From Clostridia bacterium (GTDB lineage: Bacteria; Bacillota; Clostridia; Christensenellales; Pumilibacteraceae): DNA of 64,000 nt. Positions 18,326 to 26,249 of this stretch are shown here, in pieces. Within the stretch, counting starts at the first letter, position 1. The number at the start of each line of letters is the position of its first letter. A program made the position numbers and the translations under genes. Location: NCBI GenBank assembly GCA_900767465.1, contig CAAGAW010000031.1, positions 47,499 to 111,498 on the forward strand, read 5' to 3'. The notes under the pieces are model-generated. The model had not been told where the DNA came from and ran no database searches. It saw only the letters and a list, made by a program, of their open reading frames with translations.

Positions 18326-18790
18326 TCAGACGTCCATCTGCTCGATTTCGACGCCCGCTTCGTACAGAAGCTGCATTGCGAACTCGTCGGGATATCCGCT
18401 TTTATACACGATACGAACGATTCCGCTGTTGATTATCATTTTCGCGCATATCACGCAGGGCTGGTGCGTACAGTAAAGCGTAGCGCCGTCGATCGACACT
18501 CCCATCCGAGCCGCCTGAATAATGGCGTTCTGCTCTGCGTGGGTCGCGTAGCATATCTCGTGTTTCGTTCCCGAAGCGATACCGAGTTTGCGGCGGATAC
18601 ACTCGCCTCTGTCTTTGCAACTGACTATTCCCGAACTCGCTCCGTTATACCCGGTGGTAAGAATCCGTTTGTTTTTGGCGATTACCGCGCCGACCTGCCG
18701 GTTGTCCTGATAACAACTCGACCACGTCGCAACCTCCTGCGCCATTTTAAGAAATCTTGCGTCCCACTTCGTACCCTTCATTGCGTCCAT
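18326..18790 (-). CDS. comEB: Deoxycytidylate (dCMP) deaminase family protein
   Basis: A 154-residue zinc deaminase, most likely converting dCMP to dUMP for dTTP synthesis. The zinc and catalytic motifs are YATHAEQNAI (His-Ala-Glu) near 80 and TLYCTHQPCVICAKMI (PCxxC) near 104-119. Length and the extra Cys/His-rich insert (CKDRGECIRRKLG) match ComEB-type dCMP deaminases. GAGGAG lies six bases before the ATG. It heads the operon with mcsA-mcsB-clpC. In most Firmicutes ctsR occupies that leading place. Confidence 0.9.
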   Translation of the reverse strand: MDAMKGTKWDARFLKMAQEVATWSSCYQDNRQVGAVIAKNKRILTTGYNGASSGIVSCKDRGECIRRKLGIASGTKHEICYATHAEQNAIIQAARMGVSIDGATLYCTHQPCVICAKMIINSGIVRIVYKSGYPDEFAMQLLYEAGVEIEQMDV

Positions 18791-18828
18791 CTTATGCTCC
18801 TCGGCGAATATCTCGCCGTCATTTATCT

Positions 18829-18857
18829 ATTATATCACACGCGCGCGAGTTTGACAA
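18829..18857 (-). promoter_or_regulatory. Promoter of comEB-mcsA-mcsB-clpC
   Basis: Minus-strand TTGTCA (18852-18857), a 17-base spacer, TATAAT (18829-18834). No CtsR heptad repeat (GGTCAAA) is visible. Confidence 0.75.
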
Positions 18858-18877
18858 GGATTTTGAGGTTGTTTTTT

Positions 18878-18927
18878 CTTGCACTTGAAAGGTGTAAGTG
18901 TTAGCACTCTATGTGTTCGACTGATAA
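18878..18927. promoter_or_regulatory. Two overlapping CIRCE-like HrcA operators
   Basis: TTAGCACTC-N9-GACTGATAA at 18901-18927 matches the CIRCE consensus TTAGCACTC-N9-GAGTGCTAA in all nine left and seven of nine right positions. A second dyad with the same geometry, CTTGCACTT-N9-AAGTGTTAG (18878-18904), overlaps it by four bases. The pair sits between the divergent promoters of groESL and comEB-mcsAB-clpC. HrcA binding is an inference from the motif; hrcA is not in the window. Confidence 0.65.
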
Positions 18928-18954
18928 AAATTTTAAAAATCGGTACAAAAACGC

Positions 18955-18983
18955 TTGCTTTTTCTTTGCGGGGGGTGTATTAT
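18955..18983 (+). promoter_or_regulatory. Promoter of groES-groEL
   Basis: TTGCTT (18955-18960), a 17-base spacer, TATTAT (18978-18983), 58 bases before the groES start. The CIRCE-like dyads lie upstream of it rather than downstream. Confidence 0.6.
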
Positions 18984-19040
18984 ATATACGCCCGAAACGA
19001 AGAGGGCTTAAACGAGTAAAATTTTAAGGAGGCAAATACA

Positions 19041-19325
19041 ATGAACGTAAGACCTTTATTCGACCGCGTGGTTATCGAGCCGGTCGAGCAGGAGGAAAAG
19101 ACGGCGAGCGGAATAGTTCTTCTCGCAAAAGATCAGGAAAAGCCGCAGATGGCTCGCGTAATCGCCGTGGGCGAAGGCGGAGTTATCGACGGCAAGGAAG
19201 TAAAAATGGTAGTCAAAGTCGGCGACAAGGTGCTTTGCTCGAAGTACGCCGGCAGCGAATTCAAAATCGACGGCAAAGAAGTAACCATTCTTCGTCAGAG
19301 CGACATTCTCGCGATCGTCGAATAA
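19041..19325 (+). CDS. groES: Co-chaperonin GroES
   Basis: The 94-residue lid of the GroEL folding chamber. The N-terminal MNVRPLFDRVVIEPVEQEEKT, the mobile loop TASGIVLLAKDQEKPQ, the GDKVLCSKYAGSEFKIDGKE strand pattern and the final DILAIVE are all canonical. GGAGG lies eight bases before the ATG. It is co-transcribed with groEL 21 bases downstream. Confidence 0.97.
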   Translation: MNVRPLFDRVVIEPVEQEEKTASGIVLLAKDQEKPQMARVIAVGEGGVIDGKEVKMVVKVGDKVLCSKYAGSEFKIDGKEVTILRQSDILAIVE

Positions 19326-19346
19326 CGTTAAGGAGGCATTTTTATT

Positions 19347-20984
19347 ATGGCTAAACAGATTAAAACGGGTGAAGAAGCAAGAAAGGCGCTCGAAACGGGC
19401 GTAAACACGCTTGCAAATACGGTTAAAATCACGCTCGGTCCGAAAGGCAGAAACGTGGTTCTGGGCAAAAAGTACGGCGCGCCGCTGATTACCAACGACG
19501 GCGTTACGATCGCAAAGGAAATCGAACTCGAAGATCCGTTCGAGAATATGGGCGCGCAGCTCGTAAAAGAAGTTTCGGTAAAAACGAACGACGTTGCCGG
19601 CGACGGCACCACTACCGCTTGCCTTCTCGCTCAGGCGATTATCCGCGAGGGACTTAAAAACATCGCGGCGGGCGCAAACCCGATCATCGTCAAAAAGGGC
19701 ATCGCGGCGGCTACCGAAACGGCGGTCGAACATCTTAAATCGATTTCGAAACCCGTCGAATCCAAAACCGCTATTATGCAGGTTGCGGCTAACTCGGCTG
19801 CGGACGAGAAAGTGGGCGAACTTATCGCGGACGCCATGGAAAAAGTGGGCAAAGACGGCGTAATCACCGTCGAAGAGTCCAAGACGATGGACACCAACCT
19901 TTCGATCGTCGAAGGTATGCAGTTCGATCGCGGCTACGCTTCCGCTTATATGGTAACGAACGCCGACAAAATGGAGGCGGTGCTCGACAATCCGCTTATT
20001 CTTATCACCGACAAGAAGATCAGCAATATTCAGGAGATTCTTCCCGTTCTCGAACAGATCGTCAATCAGGGCGCGAAACTCCTTCTTATCGCGGACGATT
20101 ACGAAAGCGAGTGTCTCGCAACCTTAGTCGTGAACAAACTTCGCGGAACGTTCAACTGCGTTGCGGTTAAGGCTCCGGGATTCGGCGACAGAAGAAAGGA
20201 AATGCTCAAAGACATCGCGATTCTTACCGGCGGCACGGTTATCAGCGAAGAAACCGGTCTCGAACTCAAAGACGTTACGATCGATATGCTCGGCAGAGCA
20301 AAACAGGTTAAAGTCGATAAAGACAACACCACGATCGTCGAAGGCGCGGGCGACGGCGAAGAAATCAAGGCTCGTATCAAGTCGATCCGTTCGCAGATGG
20401 AAGTCACCACGTCCGATTACGATCGCGAGAAACTCGCCGAGCGTCTTGCAAAACTCGCGGGCGGCGTTGCCGTCGTAAACGTCGGCGCGGCTACCGAAGT
20501 CGAAATGAAAGAAAAGAAACTCCGTATCGAGGACGCGCTTGCGGCTACCCGCGCGGCAGTCGAGGAAGGTATCGTTCCCGGCGGCGGAGTCGCGCTTATC
20601 ACCGCCGTTCCGAAACTCAAAAAGCTCGTCGCTTCTCTTTCGGGCGACGAAAAGACGGGCGCGGCTATCGTTCTTAAAGCGCTCGAAGAACCGCTTAAAC
20701 AGATCGCTGTCAACGCGGGTATCGACGGAAGCATTATCGTCAACACCATGCTCACCGCCAAGAATAAGGGCGTAAACTACGGCTACGACGCGCTTAACAA
20801 CGAGTATTGCGACGTGGTTGCCCGCGGAATCATCGACCCGACCAAAGTTACCCGTTCCGCTCTTCAGAACGCCGCTTCGGTCGCCGCTACTCTGCTCACC
20901 ACCGAGTCGGTAGTAGCCGATATCCCCGAACCCGAGCCTGCCGCTCCCGCGGGCGGTATGGGCGGCATGGGCGGCATGTACTAA
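19347..20984 (+). CDS. groEL: Chaperonin GroEL
   Basis: A 545-residue chaperonin forming the double-ring ATP-driven folding cage. The TLGPKGRNVVL and NDGVTIAKEI nucleotide segments, GDGTTTACLLAQAI near 86 and the C-terminal Gly-Gly-Met tail (GGMGGMGGMY) are intact. Length is standard. AAGGAGG precedes the ATG. It follows groES and ends before a strong terminator. I see no sign of duplication or divergence that would suggest a specialised paralogue. Confidence 0.98.
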   Translation: MAKQIKTGEEARKALETGVNTLANTVKITLGPKGRNVVLGKKYGAPLITNDGVTIAKEIELEDPFENMGAQLVKEVSVKTNDVAGDGTTTACLLAQAIIREGLKNIAAGANPIIVKKGIAAATETAVEHLKSISKPVESKTAIMQVAANSAADEKVGELIADAMEKVGKDGVITVEESKTMDTNLSIVEGMQFDRGYASAYMVTNADKMEAVLDNPLILITDKKISNIQEILPVLEQIVNQGAKLLLIADDYESECLATLVVNKLRGTFNCVAVKAPGFGDRRKEMLKDIAILTGGTVISEETGLELKDVTIDMLGRAKQVKVDKDNTTIVEGAGDGEEIKARIKSIRSQMEVTTSDYDREKLAERLAKLAGGVAVVNVGAATEVEMKEKKLRIEDALAATRAAVEEGIVPGGGVALITAVPKLKKLVASLSGDEKTGAAIVLKALEEPLKQIAVNAGIDGSIIVNTMLTAKNKGVNYGYDALNNEYCDVVARGIIDPTKVTRSALQNAASVAATLLTTESVVADIPEPEPAAPAGGMGGMGGMY

Positions 20985-21061
20985 GCCTCTGCCGCTAAAG
21001 GCGCAACGCCTGCGCGGTCAGGTCGGCGCAAAGTTCGCCCCGCATTTAACCGAATAAACGC

Positions 21062-21102
21062 AAAACACGCTTCTGCAAAAACGGAAGCGTGTTTTCGTTT
21101 TT
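21062..21102 (+). terminator. Terminator of groES-groEL
   Basis: AAAACACGCTTC and GAAGCGTGTTTT form a perfect 12-pair stem with a ten-base loop, followed by CGTTTTT. Confidence 0.9.
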
Positions 21103-21130
21103 AATAATATTCCCTTGTCGTTCAGGGGCG

Positions 21131-21395
21131 TCAGTCGAGAAATTCCCTACAATAGAAACGGCACGATACGTACACGCGCCAGCCAGATCGCCCGCGGTGG
21201 CTCACCGCCGAGAAATCCCATACGGCAGGAACGAAAACAATCGTACACGACCTTCCCCTAATACTCGACCGTGAGGAGTCCCCGTCCCGACGACTTTTTG
21301 GTACTTTTTCTTCGCTTGAAAAAGTACATATCCCGTTTTTGTTTCTTTTCAAAAGAAAAGATTGTTTTACTTTTCTCGAAGTAAGCCGTAGCAAT
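21131..21395. repeat. Two dispersed intergenic elements side by side
   Basis: No gene in 21103-21472. The stretch 21131-21240 is, in reverse, a relative of about 9175-9275: GATTTCTCGG, a GGCGGTGAGCCACCGC palindrome at 21193-21209, then GGCTGGCGC and TCGTGCCGTTTCTA. The stretch 21268-21395 is a second family. It has GGAGTCCCCG, then a GTACTTTTTC...GAAAAAGTAC hairpin (about 21310-21337), then TTTCTTTTC...GAAAAGA. A diverged copy lies at about 26112-26240 just downstream of pyk. Confidence 0.65.
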
Positions 21396-21397
21396 AT

Positions 21398-21436
21398 AAA
21401 AAACGCACCCCGACGGAGAGATACTCCGACAGGGTG
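21398..21436 (-). terminator. Terminator of fucO
   Basis: CACCCCGACGGAG (21406-21418) and CTCCGACAGGGTG (21424-21436) form a 13-pair stem with one mismatch and one wobble. On the minus strand it is followed by a T run. Confidence 0.8.
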
Positions 21437-21472
21437 ACGTCGTAAAAACTATGATACGTTACCGTTTTTCCG

Positions 21473-22621
21473 TTACATCAGGCTTCTGTAAAGCGCGATA
21501 ATGTCTTCTTTGGTGGGATCCTTCGGGTTGCCGGGGCGGCAAGCGTCGTCCATAGCGGACTGCGCGAGGAAATCGACGTCTTCGTCGCGAACGATCGCTT
21601 TAAGATCCGCGGGGATACCCACGTCCGCGCTGAGTTTCTTAACCGCGTCGACTGCGGCTTTGCGGTACTCGTCCTGCGACATATCGTCCACGCCCTTAAC
21701 GCCCATAGCGCGAGCGATTTCGCGATATTTCTCGCCGGTAGCGGGTGCGTTGTACTCCATAACGGTGGGAAGAATGATTGCGTTTGCGACTCCGTGCGGG
21801 GTGTCGTAAACCGCGCCGAGCGCATGAGCCATCGAGTGAACGATTCCGAGTCCGACGTTTGAGAATCCCATACCCGCGACGTACTGACCGAGAGCCATTC
21901 CTTCTCTGCCTTCTTTTTCGCCCTTGACGGCGGCGCGGAGCGAACGCGAAATGATTTCGATCGCTTTAAGATGGAACATATCTGTCATTTCCCACGCACC
22001 CTTGGTGATGTATCCTTCGATAGCGTGCGTGAGCGCGTCCATACCGGTAGCGGCGGTAAGTCCTTTGGGCATCGACGACATCATATCGCTGTCAACGACC
22101 GCAACGACGGGAATATCGTGAACGTCCACGCAGACGAACTTGCGTTTCTTTTCGACGTCGGTAATAACGTAATTGATGGTGACCTCCGCCGCCGTGCCTG
22201 CCGTGGTGGGAACGGCGATAATGGGAACGGACGGATGGCGGGTAGGCGCAACGCCTTCGAGCGAACGCACGTCTTCGTATTCGGGGTTGGCGATGATGAT
22301 ACCGACCGCCTTGGCGGTGTCCATACTCGATCCGCCGCCGATAGCGATGATGTAATCGGCTTTGCTCTTCTTGAACGCGGCGACGCCGGACTGAACGTTT
22401 TCGATAGTCGGGTTAGCCTTGATATCGGTGTAAAGTTCGTATTTAAGACCTTTTTCTTCAAGAACGTCGGTAACTTTCCCGGTTACGCCGAACTTTACGA
22501 GGTCGGGGTCGGAACAAACGAACGCTTTGGTAAAGCCTCTGCGGGCAACCTCTGCGGGAATCTCGCGGATTGCGCCTGCGCCGTGATAACTCGTTTCGTT
22601 AAGTACGATTCTGTTTGCCAT
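21473..22621 (-). CDS. fucO: Lactaldehyde reductase / 1,2-propanediol oxidoreductase
   Basis: A 382-residue group III iron-dependent alcohol dehydrogenase, very close along its length to E. coli FucO as I recall it (AIGGGSSMDTAKAVGII; PTTAGTAAEVTINYVITD; HAIEGYITKGAWEMTD; GMGFSNVGLGIVHSMAH). It reduces L-lactaldehyde from fucose or rhamnose breakdown to 1,2-propanediol with NADH. The metal-binding Asp and His residues in the HAIEGY and HSMAHALG...YDTPHG blocks are kept. The ATG at 22621 has GAGGAG eight bases upstream, so the GTG at 22630 is rejected. It is monocistronic with its own promoter and terminator. It could serve the galacturonide/rhamnoside locus further right, but no fucose or rhamnose isomerase is nearby. 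Confidence 0.93.
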   Translation of the reverse strand: MANRIVLNETSYHGAGAIREIPAEVARRGFTKAFVCSDPDLVKFGVTGKVTDVLEEKGLKYELYTDIKANPTIENVQSGVAAFKKSKADYIIAIGGGSSMDTAKAVGIIIANPEYEDVRSLEGVAPTRHPSVPIIAVPTTAGTAAEVTINYVITDVEKKRKFVCVDVHDIPVVAVVDSDMMSSMPKGLTAATGMDALTHAIEGYITKGAWEMTDMFHLKAIEIISRSLRAAVKGEKEGREGMALGQYVAGMGFSNVGLGIVHSMAHALGAVYDTPHGVANAIILPTVMEYNAPATGEKYREIARAMGVKGVDDMSQDEYRKAAVDAVKKLSADVGIPADLKAIVRDEDVDFLAQSAMDDACRPGNPKDPTKEDIIALYRSLM

Positions 22622-22671
22622 ATTTTCCACTCCTCATTTTATTGTTATTTTGCGCCTTTAACGCTGTAAAT

Positions 22672-22701
22672 ATTATATCACCGTACGCGTTAAAAAGTCA
22701 A
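22672..22701 (-). promoter_or_regulatory. Promoter of fucO
   Basis: Minus-strand TTGACT (22696-22701), an 18-base spacer, TATAAT (22672-22677). The flanks carry an AACGC...GCGTT inverted pair spanning the -10 region. Confidence 0.7.
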
Positions 22702-22804
22702 CCGAAATATATGAAAGTCGTGCGAAAGTACCGCGAAAAACGGGTTACGCGGCGATTTAATCGACGTTTTCGCCGTTATAACTTCGTCAAGGCCTCGCGC
22801 CCGG

Positions 22805-23566
22805 TTACTCCGGGAATACGATTTCGCGGATTTCGTTATTCTCGCGATCGGTTTTAACCGCGATCGTCGCGTTTTCGAACAGATAATGCACGGCTATATA
22901 GTCGTACACGTAGCAGTTGTCGGGGTGACGCACGGCGGCAAGATCGCGGCTGCGCTTTAAAAAAATCGCGGTAAGTCCGTCGCCTTCGATCTCCTTGCCT
23001 ATAAGATTGAATCTTTTTACGCGGCACGTATCGAGCGTCGCAACCGCCGTATGAGGAAAACGCATACACGCGTTGAACGCCGGAATATCGAGATAATGAT
23101 TGAACTCGTAGCCATGGAAGTTTGGTTCGGCGTCCACGCAACCGCCCATCACGAGCAGAAGCGAAACTTCGCGCGCGGCAACGATTTTTTCGGTAAGCGT
23201 GCACGGACCGAGCGAAACGAGGACGATTTCGTCCGTTTCTTTCATCCATTCGGCGAACTTTACTACCGGAACCGAACTCGTTTCGGGTGCGAAAAGATCG
23301 CCCATTCCGTCCTCGCCGTGGATAGACGGCAGGTTAGCGAAAGGCTGTTCCTCTTCTCTCGTGTCCACGACCCGAACGCCGTCAAGGCTGCCCTCGTACC
23401 GCGCGAGCAGCGTTTGTCCGTTGCGGTACGCGACGCTTTTTTCGCTGTTGCCGCCGATCGGCATAACGTCCACGCTGTCGCCCGCCTTGCGGTTGTCGAG
23501 AACGAACGCGGTAGCAGCCGCGTCGTCCAGTCCGTAGTCGCACATAAGCACGTATTTTTTACTCAC
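22805..23566 (-). CDS. Inosine/uridine-type nucleoside hydrolase-like protein
   Basis: A 253-residue member of the ribonucleoside hydrolase superfamily, which cleaves the N-glycosidic bond of nucleosides. The calcium-site pattern is present as CDYGLDDAA, with Asp 10, 14 and 15 aligned to the family's DxDPGxDD, although the first Asp and the Pro are replaced by Met 8 and Tyr 11. Other family segments are HGEDGMGDL, SLGPCTLTEKI and GYEFNHYLDIPAFNA (usual EFN..-DPEAA). The His preceding the last metal Asp is Tyr (YDYIAVHY near 220). It is also shorter than the usual 300-plus residues. It overlaps the histidine kinase gene by eight bases, so it is the third gene of that operon. Substrate uncertain; reduced or altered activity is possible. 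Confidence 0.72.
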   Translation of the reverse strand: MSKKYVLMCDYGLDDAAATAFVLDNRKAGDSVDVMPIGGNSEKSVAYRNGQTLLARYEGSLDGVRVVDTREEEQPFANLPSIHGEDGMGDLFAPETSSVPVVKFAEWMKETDEIVLVSLGPCTLTEKIVAAREVSLLLVMGGCVDAEPNFHGYEFNHYLDIPAFNACMRFPHTAVATLDTCRVKRFNLIGKEIEGDGLTAIFLKRSRDLAAVRHPDNCYVYDYIAVHYLFENATIAVKTDRENNEIREIVFPE

Positions 23567-24803
23567 GATCGCCCTCCGTAGGTATGATTACGGTAAAAGT
23601 CGAGCCTTTACCGACCGAGGAAACGACGCTCACTTTGCCGTGCATCGTTTCGACTATCGATTTGGTTATGGTAAGTCCGAGTCCGGTACTGTTACCGTCT
23701 CTCGCCCGGGCGCGGTCGCAACGGTAAAACCGGTCGAACACGTACGGCAGATCTTTTTCGGCGATACCCTGACCGTTGTCCGCGACTTCGATTTTCACGC
23801 CGCCGTCCGCGCGGTTGAGCCGTATTTCTATCGGCGCGGCGGGGTCGGAATACTTGATCGCGTTGTCGGTAAGCGCGCGCACGCACTCGCCCACCATGTT
23901 TTTATCGAGGTTTACGGCGCATTTTTCAAGCCCCGTATACGTTATCGGGTTTTTGATGCCCGCTACCGAGTACGCGTCTATGATCGCCCTAAGTTCGGCG
24001 GCAAGGTCGAACGAGGTCGGGTTAAGCGTAAACTTGCCGAGTTTTGCGAGAAAAAGCAGTTGCTCTACGATGCGCTGCATATTTTCCGCTTCGCGCTTTA
24101 TAGCCTCCACACTCTCCGCCAGAACGGCTTTGTCCTCTTTCCCCCAGCGCGCGAGCATATCCGAATAGCCGCGTATAACGGCGATGGGGGTTTTGAGTTC
24201 GTGACTTGCGTCCGACACGAATTTCTTCTGACGGTTCATCGAATCTTCGACGTCGGACAAAAGATCGTTTATGCGTTCGGTGAGTTCGCGAAGTTCGTCC
24301 TGCGAGTCCACGTCGTCGAGGCGTTTGCTTAGATCCGACGCGTCGATGGCGTCTATCTGTCGGATCATTTTCCGCATTGGCGCGAGCATAACGTGACTTG
24401 CGACCATGCCGAGTCCGGCGACGACGGCAACGGCGATTATTCCTATAATAATACTGCTTATTATCAGCGAAGTTACGAATTCGGCGTCCGCTCCGCTGAG
24501 TCCGTTTGTTTCGATACGGTGGCGGACGGACAGAATTATAAACAGTATAAGCGACACCGCCGCAAGCGCGGACAGCGACGTATAGATTATCGTGGTTTTA
24601 ACGCCGAGCGGCAGTCTTGCCTTTCTGCCCGCGGCGCGAAACGCTTTGCCGAGCGCACGGAAAGGCGCGCCGAGCGCGTACAGAAATTTTCCGAACCCGC
24701 GGCGTTCGTTCTTTTTGCTTTCCTGTTCGGCTCGGATCGAGTCGAGAGTCGCTTCGACCTCTTCCGGATTCGGCTGAACTTCGGGTACCGTTTTCTTTTT
24801 CAT
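23559..24803 (-). CDS. Sensor histidine kinase (OmpR-partner type)
   Basis: A 414-residue membrane kinase. A long charged cytoplasmic N-terminus (about 70 residues) precedes TM1 (about 70-92). Only a short outer loop of some 18 residues separates it from TM2 (about 110-135). HAMP, then H-box SDASHELKTPIAVIRGY (phospho-His near 203), N-box DNAIKYS, G1 DNGQGI, F-box YVFDRFYR and G2 STGLGLTI follow. The small outer loop suggests sensing within the membrane or via a partner. It starts one base after the response-regulator stop. The nucleoside-hydrolase-like gene overlaps its 3' end. Confidence 0.93.
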   Translation of the reverse strand: MKKKTVPEVQPNPEEVEATLDSIRAEQESKKNERRGFGKFLYALGAPFRALGKAFRAAGRKARLPLGVKTTIIYTSLSALAAVSLILFIILSVRHRIETNGLSGADAEFVTSLIISSIIIGIIAVAVVAGLGMVASHVMLAPMRKMIRQIDAIDASDLSKRLDDVDSQDELRELTERINDLLSDVEDSMNRQKKFVSDASHELKTPIAVIRGYSDMLARWGKEDKAVLAESVEAIKREAENMQRIVEQLLFLAKLGKFTLNPTSFDLAAELRAIIDAYSVAGIKNPITYTGLEKCAVNLDKNMVGECVRALTDNAIKYSDPAAPIEIRLNRADGGVKIEVADNGQGIAEKDLPYVFDRFYRCDRARARDGNSTGLGLTITKSIVETMHGKVSVVSSVGKGSTFTVIIPTEGDRE

Positions 24804-24804
24804 A

Positions 24805-25458
24805 TCAGCGGATCACGTAGCCGAAACCGCGCACGGTTTCGATGAGTTTAACTCCGTACACGTCGTCGATTTTCGAGCGAAGATAACGCACGTACACGTC
24901 GACGACGTTGGTATTGCCGATAAAGTCGTAACCCCACACGCTGTCGAGAGCCTGCTCGCGCGAGATGACTTTATTGCGGTTACGGACGAGATACGTAAGC
25001 AGGTCGAATTCTTTTTTCGTAAGGTCGAGTTCATTGCCGTCGTACGACGCCACGTGCGAACTTACGTCTATTTTAAGTTTGCCTATCTCGAGCACCGAAT
25101 CGTGTTTGCGGATATTCGCGCGGATCCGCGCCAGAAGTTCCTCGATCGCAAACGGCTTGGTCATATAATCGTTTGCTCCGATGTCGAGCCCGGCAACCTT
25201 GTCCACTATCTGATCGCGCGCGGTAAGTATAATCACCGGCGTGTCCTTTATCTGGCGGAGACGGCGGAGAATTTCTATTCCGTTAAGCGACGGCAGCATC
25301 ACGTCGAGAACGATCAGGTCGTAATCGTTGTCGGTTGCGGCGGCAAGCGCCTCGCGCCCGTCCGATATTACGGTCGTCTTGTATCCCTCGTGTTCGAGTT
25401 CGAGCGATACGAAACGCGCGATCTTCGGTTCGTCTTCGACTATAAGAATATGATTCAT
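24805..25458 (-). CDS. OmpR/PhoB-family response regulator
   Basis: A 217-residue transcription factor with a receiver domain (acidic pocket VEDE; phospho-Asp in LIVLDVMLPS near 51; switch Thr in ILTARD; Lys in YMTKPF) and a C-terminal winged helix (EFDLLTYLVRN...SVWGYDFIGNTNVVDVYVRYLRSKI). AAGGAGG precedes the ATG. It is first in the operon with the kinase and the nucleoside-hydrolase-like gene. A 12-base palindrome, GCGGCATGCCGC (25472-25483), sits in the leader and could be an autoregulatory site or hairpin. Confidence 0.95.
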   Translation of the reverse strand: MNHILIVEDEPKIARFVSLELEHEGYKTTVISDGREALAAATDNDYDLIVLDVMLPSLNGIEILRRLRQIKDTPVIILTARDQIVDKVAGLDIGANDYMTKPFAIEELLARIRANIRKHDSVLEIGKLKIDVSSHVASYDGNELDLTKKEFDLLTYLVRNRNKVISREQALDSVWGYDFIGNTNVVDVYVRYLRSKIDDVYGVKLIETVRGFGYVIR

Positions 25459-25483
25459 TTTTCCTCCTTGTGCGGCATGCCGC

Positions 25484-26056
25484 CGCGGACAAGTATTCCG
25501 GATTGTTGTGCAGGTGTGTTTTCGTTTTTACTGCGGGGGATCTCTCGGTGGCGAGCCGCCATCGGCATTTGGCTGGCGCGGGGGCGAGGGCGACATTTCC
25601 CTTCCGGGGGATTGCCACGTCGCTGACGCCTGCCCGGCTCGTAGCATAGCTACTTCGCCGCTTTGGCTAAAAACAGTCACCTGAGGACTGTTTTTACGGC
25701 ACTTCGTGCCGCCGCGTCGCGCCCACAATGACAATGCTGAACGGGTGTACGCTTGGTTGGCGGCGGGGCGAGGGCGCCCCGCCCTACCGAGACTTTACCG
25801 ATAATCGCTGTTGTCACGCGATAACACCGCTATAACGGCATTGTCGACCTATTTACGCGTTGCGGGTCCGGACACAGCCGCAAGGCGGTGAGCCACCGCC
25901 GGCATTTGGCTGGCGCGGGGGCGAGGGCGCCCCGCCCTACCGAGACTTTACCGATAATCGCTGTTGTCACGCGATAACGCCACTATAACGGCATTATCGA
26001 CCTATTTACGCGTTGCGGGTGCGACACAGCCGCAAGGCGGTGAGCCACCGCCGGCA
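25484..26056. repeat. Repeat-rich gene-free stretch with a 153-bp tandem repeat
   Basis: No gene in 25459-26249. The unit beginning GCGAGGGCG at 25768 recurs at 25921, a period of 153 bases, and runs to about 26056, giving nearly two copies. Each contains CCTACCGAGACTTTACCG, TTGTCACGCGATAAC and the palindrome GGCGGTG-AGC-CACCGCC (25884-25900 and 26036-26052). A partial third copy of the junction is at 25546-25592. A perfect AAAAACAGTC/GACTGTTTTT hairpin lies near 25660-25695, and GGATTGCCACG...ACAATGACA near 25607-25733 resembles the 9.0-kb element. Confidence 0.8.
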
Positions 26057-26111
26057 AGTGTTTACTTCCGTGCTTTTGCAAACGCTCGTTATATCATAAA
26101 ACCAAATACTT

Positions 26112-26240
26112 GACCGCGGGGAGTCCCCGCACCGGCGGCTTTTTTGCTTACTTTTTTCTCCGCCCGAAAAAAGTAAGTATCCTACCCTTTGTTTCTTTTC
26201 TAAAGAAAATATTTGTTACTATTTCAAAAGTAAATCATAG
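26112..26240. repeat. Composite hairpin element, second copy
   Basis: It parallels 21268-21395: GGGGAGTCCCCGC, a TTACTTTTTTC...GAAAAAAGTAA hairpin, then TTTGTTTCTTTTC and AAAGAAAA. It lies directly downstream of pyk and may also act as its terminator. Confidence 0.6.
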
Positions 26241-26249
26241 CGATAGCGA

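Noticed and set aside
18829..18983. CtsR operator in front of comEB-mcsA-mcsB-clpC
   Set aside because: No tandem GGTCAAA-type heptads are present; the dyads fit CIRCE geometry instead.
25768..26056. Tandem repeats considered as a CRISPR array
   Set aside because: The units are about 153 bp and similar throughout, with no short repeat/unique spacer alternation and no cas genes nearby.
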